DNA of 8,969 nucleotides from Bacteroidales bacterium UBA4295 (GTDB taxonomy: Bacteria; Bacteroidota; Bacteroidia; Bacteroidales; Paludibacteraceae), in NCBI GenBank assembly GCA_002395805.1, contig DGVB01000035.1, positions 9,197-18,165 on the forward strand, read 5' to 3'. The stretch's first letter is position 1. The number at the start of each line of letters is the position of its first letter. A program made the position numbers and the translations under genes. The notes under the pieces are model-generated. The model made no database searches. It had not been told where the DNA came from and saw only the letters and a list, made by a program, of their open reading frames with translations. This document shows positions 1 through 6,901 of this stretch, piece after piece.

Positions 1-7
1 GAGTCCG

Positions 8-56
8 GGTAGCACTACTAAAAAAGCCTGCAGTTCGCAGGTTTTTTTGTGCTACC
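8..56. terminator. Long terminator-like hairpin, copy 1
   Basis: An outer stem GGTAGCAC (8-15) pairs with GTGCTACC (49-56). After a 4-nt bulge, an inner stem of six A, a G-T wobble and CCTGC (20-31) pairs with GCAGG and seven T (37-48) around the loop AGTTC. A GC core flanked by A-run and T-run resembles a bidirectional intrinsic terminator. Here it would end transcription coming from outside the window. The extra outer 8-bp stem is unusual for a terminator. Confidence 0.6.
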
Positions 57-132
57 AACGGCTCAAACTCGGGGGTTCTTATCTCACTTTCGTTCGAACG
101 ATTATTGCTCCGCCGAGCAATTCTCGAGTCCG

Positions 133-182
133 GGTAGCACTACTAAAAAAAGCCTGCAATTCGCAGGTTTTTTTGTGCTACC
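133..182. terminator. Long terminator-like hairpin, copy 2
   Basis: It has the same architecture as the hairpin at 8-56. GGTAGCAC (133-140) pairs with GTGCTACC (175-182), and an inner A-run plus GCCTGC (145-157) pairs with GCAGG plus seven T (163-174) around the loop AATTC. The loop change relative to copy 1 leaves all stem pairs intact. Confidence 0.6.
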
Positions 183-193
183 AACGGCTCAAA

Positions 194-229
194 CTCGGGA
201 AACGTCTCGGGAAAAATCTCGGGAAAAAA
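194..229 (+). repeat. Three tandem 12-bp units beginning CTCGGGAAA
   Basis: CTCGGGAAACGT (194-205), CTCGGGAAAAAT (206-217) and CTCGGGAAAAAA (218-229) follow one another directly. The first unit is the tail of the preceding larger repeat. The stretch from here to the promoter at 307 is AT-rich and shows no further feature. Confidence 0.8.
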
Positions 230-306
230 AATTCGGTTCTTTTTTTGTTGATTTATTTCCTTAGATTATAAATAATCGGGACTAGTTCATTTTTTTTAAA
301 CAAATA

Positions 307-338
307 TTTGCATATTCCATAAATTTGTTGTAATTTTG
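307..338 (+). promoter_or_regulatory. Bacteroidota-type promoter for the beta-barrel gene
   Basis: The -33 element TTTG is at 307-310 and the -7 element TAATTTTG at 331-338, with a 20-nt spacer. This matches the known Bacteroidota primary sigma-factor consensus. Transcription should start around 343-346, giving a leader of about 20 nt before the ATG at 366. Confidence 0.75.
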
Positions 339-365
339 TACCCGATTTTTTGATTTTCTCACGCC

Positions 366-1274
366 ATGAGAATTAACAATAGTATATTATTCGCCTTTTA
401 CCTCCTCGTATTACCTGTGTGCATGCAGGCTGCTGAGCGGGGCGCGCGCATTGTATGGACCAAGCACGCGGACTCGCGCACCGGTCTATACACGACGAAG
501 AATTTCTTTGTATCGCAGGGTGTGAGTATAGGAGCGGGTGCGATGTACTATTTCGGAGATGTCGATAACGAGGGCGTCGCTTTTACCGGAGGTTTCAACA
601 AAGAGAATCTCAGTTACGGCGGCGGGTTATCATTCGGTTACAATATTCCTGCCGGCAACTGCTGTAACCTGCGTATCGGATTGATGGGCGGTACGCTGCG
701 GGGTAATAACAAAGAGAAGTTTGACAACTTAGCCGATCCTCGCGACGACTACCGCAAATTCCAGTCCTTTTATATCCAGCCGGCTTTCGGCGTGCAATAC
801 TATCCGTTCACTAATGCGGGTTTCTATATCTACGGCGGTGTAGCCGTTACAGCCAGCATTATCACCAACTATGAATTCTATGCCTATCGCAAGCAAACGG
901 GCAGCGCGGAGCGCGTTCGCACCCTGCTGAAAGGCAAGACCTACGGAATATTGCCGATGGCTCAGATAGGCATCGGTTACAGTTGGCGGTTAGCTCCATC
1001 TTGGGCGATGAGCGCAGAGATCATGATACAGGAGGGATTGATAGATACCCATTATATGAACCTTGACGCCTTCCCTCTTGCTCCCGCACAGAGTAGCGAC
1101 GGAAAAGAGTTAGGCGGCAGTTTCGGCACATGGACCGACCGCTACGGCAAGAAGCACATTCACTGGAACGACGGATGGTTTCAAGTAGGTATCACCGTAA
1201 CCTACCAGTGGCGCAACTGCGAGCACTGCCGTATCATCAACAATTATTCTCACATAAAGCCCCGGAGACGTTAA
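366..1274 (+). CDS. Secreted outer-membrane beta-barrel protein (DUF6089/PorG-like)
   Basis: The 302-residue product starts with a signal peptide (residues 1 to about 22, hydrophobic core ILFAFYLLVLPV, likely cut near MQAAERG). The rest alternates short aromatic, glycine-rich strands typical of an outer-membrane barrel: GVSIGAGAMYYFGD (52-65), LSYGGGLSFGYNI (82-94), SFYIQPAFGVQYYPF (134-148), GFYIYGGVAV (152-161) and a final strand WFQVGITVTYQW (271-282). The GD loop after the first strand and the FxxxPxxGVxYYPF strand recall the DUF6089 family, which includes the type IX secretion protein PorG, but this is recognition by eye. An odd feature is a 20-residue tail after the last strand, containing CEHC (285-288). 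A strong promoter lies just upstream. The stop codon overlaps that of the convergent gene. The envelope location is fairly secure; the exact role is unknown. Confidence 0.7.
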   Translation: MRINNSILFAFYLLVLPVCMQAAERGARIVWTKHADSRTGLYTTKNFFVSQGVSIGAGAMYYFGDVDNEGVAFTGGFNKENLSYGGGLSFGYNIPAGNCCNLRIGLMGGTLRGNNKEKFDNLADPRDDYRKFQSFYIQPAFGVQYYPFTNAGFYIYGGVAVTASIITNYEFYAYRKQTGSAERVRTLLKGKTYGILPMAQIGIGYSWRLAPSWAMSAEIMIQEGLIDTHYMNLDAFPLAPAQSSDGKELGGSFGTWTDRYGKKHIHWNDGWFQVGITVTYQWRNCEHCRIINNYSHIKPRRR

Positions 1275-1921
1275 TTCTTAGGCTTGACAGTTCCCGTTTC
1301 AGCAAACTCAATAATATTCTGGATAATCATCCGGAATCGCCATTCTACGGCATTATTCCAGGTTTTATCAGAGATAAAGGCAGAGAGAACTCTACCAAAA
1401 GTGAGATTAAACTCATAATGAACGCGCGTACGCGTAGCGTCTATCTGCCGGAGAGAGAATATCACTTCCCCACCCTCCAAGATAGATCCGCTATAGGTAG
1501 CTATCAGTTTAGCCGTACAGGCATTGGGATCGTTCGCCGGATGAGCGACCAAATATTTGGTACCCAGATGCTGGTCCTTCCACCATCGTACGCCCAGGAC
1601 ATAGATATCGATCGCCACATCTCCGGTTTTGAGAACCGGATCATAGACGCGGTCCTTATAATCCAGGCGGATGGCATTTCGGCTTTCCTTGGTCGGTTTA
1701 TCCGAACTACCTTCTTTTTCCCGTTCGTTAATACCGACATATGCCCATTGGGAGAGGGAGTCGGACTGGGTTTGGAACTGCGCACAAAAGCGCTCTGCAG
1801 CATGCAGTACCGCTGCGAGCGATGCTTCGCAGACAGTATCCACGACCACGCCACGTTTCTGCGGGCGAGCAAAAGCGACGGCGGAGGCCAACAGTAAAAG
1901 AAGGGTGATTCTATATCTCAT
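1271..1921 (-). CDS. Secreted protein of unknown function, possibly SRPBCC-like
   Basis: The 216-residue product has a clear signal peptide (MRYRITLLLLLASAVAFA, residues 1-18) and is probably periplasmic. I chose the ATG at 1921 over an upstream GTG at 1933 because it gives a classic signal peptide and sits 5 nt after the stop of the preceding gene. The mature part looks alpha/beta: a strand region (102-115, ending in VRWW), strands around 152-177 (EVIFSLRQI, RVHYEFNLTFG) and a C-terminal amphipathic helix (187-209) with several Trp and Phe. A long last helix after antiparallel strands would suit an SRPBCC/START-like fold, but I see no diagnostic motif, so the function should be read as unknown. 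It is the last gene of the ubiE operon and there is no terminator before the convergent gene. Confidence 0.7.
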   Translation of the reverse strand: MRYRITLLLLLASAVAFARPQKRGVVVDTVCEASLAAVLHAAERFCAQFQTQSDSLSQWAYVGINEREKEGSSDKPTKESRNAIRLDYKDRVYDPVLKTGDVAIDIYVLGVRWWKDQHLGTKYLVAHPANDPNACTAKLIATYSGSILEGGEVIFSLRQIDATRTRVHYEFNLTFGRVLSAFISDKTWNNAVEWRFRMIIQNIIEFAETGTVKPKN

Positions 1922-1926
1922 AGCGA

Positions 1927-2232
1927 TTAACACTCAAAGTCCAAGCAGGTTCTCAGTTCCGTGTTAGGTCTCACCACTCCATTCGCGACCGCCACATGAG
2001 CGGGATGAACGGCGTATGCCTTGAGCGATTCAAACGAATCCAAGGTAGAATCGAGCATGATATCGGCATTGCTTGTCTCCAAGCGACCGTCTATCTGGAC
2101 ATGTATATCCAACAATCCCGGTATTTGGCCTTTCAGGCCTTCCAGTCCTTGTTTGATAGCTTGCGCTTTCGCGCGTTTCTCCGCTGCGTTCAAATCTTCG
2201 CGCAGTTTCCAAAGAATAATGTGCTTTACCAT
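1927..2232 (-). CDS. Dabb-family (stress-responsive alpha/beta barrel) protein
   Basis: The 101-residue product matches the Dabb family (dimeric alpha/beta barrel, ferredoxin-like fold). It opens with MVKHIILWKL, including the family His at position 4, then has an Ala/Lys-rich helix (15-36), the segment GQIPGLLDIHVQID (35-48) and the typical YAVHPAHV motif (73-80). Its usual length is about 100 residues. Dabb proteins are small cytoplasmic dimers with mostly unknown or diverse roles; no catalytic assignment is possible here. Its ATG overlaps the end of ubiE by 7 nt (ATGGTAA), which implies translational coupling. The next gene begins 5 nt after its stop. The link to menaquinone synthesis is suggested only by this tight spacing. 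Confidence 0.85.
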   Translation of the reverse strand: MVKHIILWKLREDLNAAEKRAKAQAIKQGLEGLKGQIPGLLDIHVQIDGRLETSNADIMLDSTLDSFESLKAYAVHPAHVAVANGVVRPNTELRTCLDFEC

Positions 2233-2918
2233 TTTATAGCCGTATAAACAGTTGCAATACCGAATGTAAGAGGGGTAAAATGCTCCTCGCGGAAGCCTGC
2301 GTCATGCAAGTGCTGAATAAACGCTTCTCCCCAACAGAAGGATTTGACACTCCTATTGAGATACGTATAAGCCGTCCTGTCATGACTCACCATTCTGCCG
2401 ATGAACGGGAGAATGCGGGTAAAATAGAGATCATACACAGCCCGCACAAGGCGATTAGAGGGATAGGAGAACTCAAGAATCGTCACCTGTCCACCGGTTT
2501 TTAAAACGCGGTACATCTCCCGCAGTCCGGCGTCCAGGTCGCTGAAATTGCGGCATCCGAAAGCGCATGTGACGCCATCAAAAGAAGCCTCATCAAACGG
2601 CATCTGCTGCGCGTTTCCATAGACGAAATCCACGCGGGGCGCCATACTGCAATCATTGACTTTCTGCTCACCGATCGCCATCATTTCGCGGGAGAGGTCG
2701 ATTCCCGTCACCCGCTCCACTTTGCCTCTGCGCAGCATCTCAATCGTCAGATCCGCCGTGCCGACAGCCACATCCAGCACATGCACCGCCGGACGCATAG
2801 CAGCCACCGTCAAACGGCGCCAGCGGCGGTCGATATTCAACGACAAGCCATGGTTGAGACCGTCATAAGTACCGGCAATGCGATCAAAGAGTTGGCCTAT
2901 ATGCTGCTTTTCCTCCAT
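2226..2918 (-). CDS. ubiE: Demethylmenaquinone methyltransferase (UbiE/MenG)
   Basis: This S-adenosylmethionine-dependent C-methyltransferase carries out the last step of menaquinone synthesis, turning demethylmenaquinone into menaquinone at the inner membrane. The 230-residue product has the family's N-terminal signature YDGLNHGLSLNIDRRWR (18-34), SAM-binding motif I VLDVAVGTADLT (47-58), the acidic end of the next strand GID (72-74), NFSDLDAGLREMYRVLKTGG (124-143) followed by LEFSYP (148-153), and the late YLNRSVKSF motif (186-194). Two upstream in-frame ATGs (2960, 3020) are rejected. The promoter's -7 element lies at 2943-2936, so transcription begins downstream of both, and only the start at 2918 can be used from it; MEEKQHIGQLFDRIA also fits the family N-terminus. 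The leader would be only about 10-15 nt. It is the first gene of a three-gene operon. Confidence 0.93.
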   Translation of the reverse strand: MEEKQHIGQLFDRIAGTYDGLNHGLSLNIDRRWRRLTVAAMRPAVHVLDVAVGTADLTIEMLRRGKVERVTGIDLSREMMAIGEQKVNDCSMAPRVDFVYGNAQQMPFDEASFDGVTCAFGCRNFSDLDAGLREMYRVLKTGGQVTILEFSYPSNRLVRAVYDLYFTRILPFIGRMVSHDRTAYTYLNRSVKSFCWGEAFIQHLHDAGFREEHFTPLTFGIATVYTAIKW

Positions 2919-2935
2919 CTTAATCAAATCCGGTA

Positions 2936-2967
2936 CAAAGGTAGTATTTTTTTTTGACATATGCAAA
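2936..2967 (-). promoter_or_regulatory. Promoter of the ubiE operon
   Basis: On the minus strand, TTTG (2967-2964) and TACCTTTG (2943-2936) are separated by 20 nt, matching the Bacteroidota -33/-7 consensus. The transcript should begin near 2930. Its -33 element lies inside the spacer of the divergent groES promoter. Confidence 0.75.
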
Positions 2968-2983
2968 AAAAGTTGTATCTTTG
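2953..2983 (+). promoter_or_regulatory. Promoter of groES-groEL
   Basis: TTTG (2953-2956) and TATCTTTG (2976-2983) are separated by 19 nt, matching the Bacteroidota consensus. The predicted start is near 2989, which leaves a leader of about 120 nt before the groES ATG. No CIRCE element (TTAGCACTC-N9-GAGTGCTAA) is present. Confidence 0.75.
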
Positions 2984-3024
2984 CCACAAAATCTGCCAAA
3001 ATGGCATAAAATAACGTCATGGCA
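2982..3024. promoter_or_regulatory. Four TGCCA/TGGCA half-sites at the groES start region
   Basis: TGCCA occurs at 2982-2986 and 2994-2998, and its complement TGGCA at 3002-3006 and 3020-3024. The inner pair forms a perfect palindrome with a 3-nt centre, and the outer pair is nested around it. The first half-site touches the -7 element, so a bound regulator could affect groESL transcription. No regulator is identified. Confidence 0.4.
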
Positions 3025-3028
3025 CATT

Positions 3029-3064
3029 GTTTGTCATAAAAATAACGGAGTTATCCTGACAAAC
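3029..3064 (+). promoter_or_regulatory. Inverted repeat in the groES leader
   Basis: GTTTGTCA (3029-3036) is complementary to TGACAAAC (3057-3064). Inside it, ATAAC (3042-3046) is complementary to GTTAT (3050-3054). The transcript could fold into a two-part hairpin about 48 nt before the groES start. It has no T-run, so it is not a terminator. It might be an RNA element or an operator. Confidence 0.4.
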
Positions 3065-3111
3065 CAGGGTAATTCAAGGACATAAGCAACGACTAAAAAA
3101 ACATACAAATT

Positions 3112-5018
<1,907 letters not shown>

Positions 5019-5059
5019 GACCGCTATCGCGACGTTAAAACGTTTAGATATATAGTACG

Positions 5060-5089
5060 AAAAACGACATCCATACGGGTGTCGTTTTT
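5060..5089. terminator. Bidirectional terminator between groEL and dnaA
   Basis: AAAAACGACATCC (5060-5072) pairs with GGGTGTCGTTTTT (5077-5089) around the loop ATAC, with one G-T wobble. Seven T (5085-5091) follow on the + strand and five T on the minus strand. It is placed to end both the groESL transcript and the convergent dnaA transcript. Confidence 0.88.
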
Positions 5090-5092
5090 TTG

Positions 5093-5134
5093 TTCACATT
5101 CTATTAATACCGATTCACTTTCTATTAATACCGA
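5093..5134. repeat. 21-bp tandem duplication over the dnaA stop codon
   Basis: Units 5093-5113 and 5114-5134 are directly adjacent and differ at one base (5098 A versus 5119 T). Each contains TTCTATTAATACCGA. The dnaA stop (5127-5125) and its last two codons lie in the second unit, so the duplicated copy lies beyond the stop and is not translated. Confidence 0.9.
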
Positions 5135-6492
5135 AGAGCCGATTCAAGTTGAGCAATATGCTGCCTCAACGCCGGGTCGAACTCCAACTGGGTCTTGACT
5201 GTAGCTACAGAATGGAGCATTGTAGCGTGGGTTCGTCTGCCCATCTTAAAGCCTATCTCCGCCAGCGAACTATTTGTTAACTCCTTGCAGAGGTATGCAG
5301 CAATATGGCGCACCTGGGTGATTTCGCGCGAGCGGTTAGGCGAAAGGATGGCTTTCTCCGTCATACCGAAGTGCTCCGCAACGGCTCCGATGACATCACC
5401 GATCGTGATAGCGCGCGGCTGAATCGCTACGATATGGCTCACGACTTGTTCAGCGAGCTCGAGATCAATCTCACGATCCGTGAGCGTGGAGTGCGCCAGG
5501 AGCGAAGCCAGGATGCCCTCCAGATCACGGACGGAGTTGCGGACATTTTGCGCAATAAAATCCACCACCTCATCGCTGAGGGCAATGCCATCGCGACGCA
5601 TCTTGGAAAGCAGAATATTCTTACGCAAGAGATAGTCCGGTTCTTTGATTTCGGCCGAGAGTCCCCATTTGAATCTCGTCAGGAGCCGCTCCTCAATATC
5701 TTTCAACTCCACCGGCGGCCGATCGGAAGTCAGGATAAGCTGTTTCCGGCTCTGCTGGAGATAATTGAAGATATGGAAGAAGGTGTCCTGCGTACCCTTG
5801 AGCCCCGCAAAATACTGGATATCATCCATGATCAGCACATCCACCGACTGATAGAAATTGAGGAAATCCGGTATCTTGTTATTCTTGGTCGCATCCTGGT
5901 ATTGCAGTTTGAAAGTATTCGCGCTGACATAAATGACGCGAGCCTGCGGATCCATCGTTCTTACCTGATTTCCAATAGCATTGACGAGGTGGGTCTTTCC
6001 AACTCCGCTTCCGCCATAGACGAAAAGGGGATTGAAAGCCGTATAGCCAGGCTGCTTGGCAATCGCCAGACCCGCCGTTCTGGCCAGTTTATTCGGCTCT
6101 CCCGCAATAAACGAGTCAAAGGTATAGAGATTATTCAGTTGGGAATCAAACGCGGCATTCTGTGCGGCATTACCGATCGGCATCGGTTGCACTCCGGCAG
6201 GAGTGCCCGCCGAAGGCAGCATTGTGCCTGCGCCCGAAGTAGAGTCGATCAGCACACGATACTCCAGTTTAGTGCCTTGTCCGAATACCCGAATGATAGC
6301 CGCAGAGAGGAGTGGCAGATAGTTCTGCTCGATATACTCCGCCACAAACTGCGATTTAACCTGCAACACCAACACTCCTTCCGCAAACTGCAAGGGGACG
6401 ATCGGCGCGAACCAAGTACGGTAAGCGCTACTCGTGAGATTGTCAGCCAAGATGGTCTGACATTGTGCCCATTGTTGCTGTATTGTTTGCAT
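5125..6492 (-). CDS. dnaA: Chromosomal replication initiator DnaA
   Basis: DnaA binds origin boxes, oligomerises with ATP and opens the duplex. The 455-residue product shows domain I (1 to about 85, ending near KLEYRVLID), a short Gly/Ala/Pro linker (86-115), the NLYTFDSFIAGEPNKLA entry to the AAA+ domain (121-137), Walker A GGSGVGKTH (160-168), Walker B VLIMDDIQYF (219-228), sensor-type ILTSDRPP (253-260) and the arginine-finger region RLLTRF (269-274). Domain IV (about 355-455) carries the helix-turn-helix signature as GRRTHATMLHS (418-428). The position usually Asp in GRDH is Thr here. The ATG at 6492 is chosen because MQTIQQQWAQC aligns with domain I; an in-frame extension to 6660 would run back through the promoter. 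The flanking minus-strand genes probably have separate promoters. Confidence 0.97.
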   Translation of the reverse strand: MQTIQQQWAQCQTILADNLTSSAYRTWFAPIVPLQFAEGVLVLQVKSQFVAEYIEQNYLPLLSAAIIRVFGQGTKLEYRVLIDSTSGAGTMLPSAGTPAGVQPMPIGNAAQNAAFDSQLNNLYTFDSFIAGEPNKLARTAGLAIAKQPGYTAFNPLFVYGGSGVGKTHLVNAIGNQVRTMDPQARVIYVSANTFKLQYQDATKNNKIPDFLNFYQSVDVLIMDDIQYFAGLKGTQDTFFHIFNYLQQSRKQLILTSDRPPVELKDIEERLLTRFKWGLSAEIKEPDYLLRKNILLSKMRRDGIALSDEVVDFIAQNVRNSVRDLEGILASLLAHSTLTDREIDLELAEQVVSHIVAIQPRAITIGDVIGAVAEHFGMTEKAILSPNRSREITQVRHIAAYLCKELTNSSLAEIGFKMGRRTHATMLHSVATVKTQLEFDPALRQHIAQLESALRY

Positions 6493-6540
6493 TATTATAT
6501 ATATAAATATATTAATAAGGAGTGTTCCGTTTTTGGGGCG

Positions 6541-6570
6541 AAAAAAACACCCCGGAAGAGTGCCTGGGTG
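6541..6570 (-). promoter_or_regulatory. Terminator-like hairpin in the dnaA leader
   Basis: On the minus strand, CACCCAGG (6570-6563) pairs with CCGGGGTG (6555-6548) with one A-G mismatch, around the 7-nt loop CACTCTT. Seven T (6547-6541) follow at once. It lies between the predicted dnaA transcription start (about 6591) and the ATG (6492), where it could attenuate transcription. The stem is short, so this is tentative. Confidence 0.4.
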
Positions 6571-6596
6571 CCGTGCCTCTGGTACGAAATCGAGTG

Positions 6597-6628
6597 CAAA
6601 GGTACTGCTTTTTTTTGAAATGAGCAAA
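6597..6628 (-). promoter_or_regulatory. Promoter of dnaA
   Basis: On the minus strand, TTTG (6628-6625) and TACCTTTG (6604-6597) are separated by 20 nt, matching the Bacteroidota consensus. Transcription should start near 6591, giving a leader of about 100 nt. Confidence 0.75.
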
Positions 6629-6648
6629 TCGCAAGTCAAATGAGCAAA
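6618..6648. repeat. 11-bp direct repeat across the dnaA -33 element
   Basis: AAATGAGCAAA occurs at 6618-6628 and again at 6638-6648, exactly 20 bp apart. The first copy contains the -33 TTTG of the dnaA promoter on the minus strand. Two-turn spacing on one DNA face would suit a regulator, but none is known here. Confidence 0.55.
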
Positions 6649-6660
6649 ATACACATACAC

Positions 6661-6901
6661 CTAACTTACGGATTTATAACGAGTTAGATAATAACATTTG
6701 AAAACACAAGCAGTTGCGAATTCGTGGAACTTATAATTCGCTGATTTTAAAGCAGATTACAAAAAATGTTCCACAATTAATGTTTGTTGATAACTTTCAT
6801 AATTTATTTATTATCAACAAAGAAAGCGATGTTTAAATTTCTTTCAATTTAGAAAACATTCAAATAAGCAAATGTTCGTTTTACGCTTATGTAAGTCCGA
6901 A
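6661..6901. other. AT-rich region upstream of dnaA, possible replication origin
   Basis: This 241-bp gap between mlaD and the dnaA promoter region has no gene and is strongly AT-rich compared with the surrounding coding DNA. It holds a perfect inverted pair, TTTGTTGATAA (6783-6793) and TTATCAACAAA (6811-6821), around a 17-nt AT-only-like core. Each contains TTATCAACA, one base away from the classical DnaA box TTATCCACA. A second inverted pair, GTGGAAC (6724-6730) and GTTCCAC (6768-6774), lies alongside; TGTTCCACA (6767-6775) matches the box at 7 of 9 positions. Closeness to dnaA supports an origin or an autoregulatory site, but origins in this phylum are not always beside dnaA. Confidence 0.35.

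Larger units (their letters stand above)
1..199. repeat. Two copies of a 73-74 bp repeat, 125 bp apart
   Basis: Copy 1 lies at 1-73 and copy 2 at 126-199. They are nearly identical: copy 2 has one extra A in its A-run and AATTC instead of AGTTC in the hairpin loop. Each starts GAGTCCGGGTAGCAC and ends GGCTCAAACTCGGG. Copy 1 begins exactly at the window edge, so further copies may lie upstream. Open reading frames through this stretch merely translate the repeat twice and are not believed to be genes. The function is unknown. The copies could be a duplicated terminator or an interspersed intergenic repeat. Confidence 0.9.

Noticed and set aside
1..140. tRNA-like ends: GAGTCCGGGTAGCAC resembles a tRNA 3' part, and GTGCTAC (49-55) could pair with GTAGCAC (134-140)
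   Set aside because: No proper D-arm, anticodon arm or TTCRANN T-loop can be placed on one strand, and there is no CCA end. The pairing follows from the repeated inverted repeats.
47..271. Small open frames in the repeat region
   Set aside because: They translate the same repeat twice (CYQRLKLG appears twice) and lie over terminator-like hairpins; no independent coding evidence.
1130..1897. 255-codon + strand frame running from inside the barrel gene across the opposite-strand gene
   Set aside because: It overlaps two better-supported genes, has no promoter and gives a protein without recognisable features.
2919..3020. N-terminal extension of UbiE to ATGs at 2960 or 3020
   Set aside because: The ubiE promoter's -7 element lies downstream of both ATGs, and the extra residues do not resemble the family N-terminus.
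5305..6618. 437-codon open frame opposite dnaA
   Set aside because: It is in codon-for-codon antisense register with dnaA, so it stays open wherever dnaA avoids TTA, CTA and TCA codons. The translation shows no family features.
6493..6660. N-terminal extension of DnaA to 6660
   Set aside because: It would cross the dnaA promoter and leader hairpin, and MQTIQQQWAQC fits the normal start of domain I.
6851..6890. Weak inverted repeats (AACATT/AATGTT and ATAAGC/GCTTAT) after mlaD as a terminator
   Set aside because: Stems are 6 bp and AT-rich, with long loops and no clear following T-run on the minus strand.
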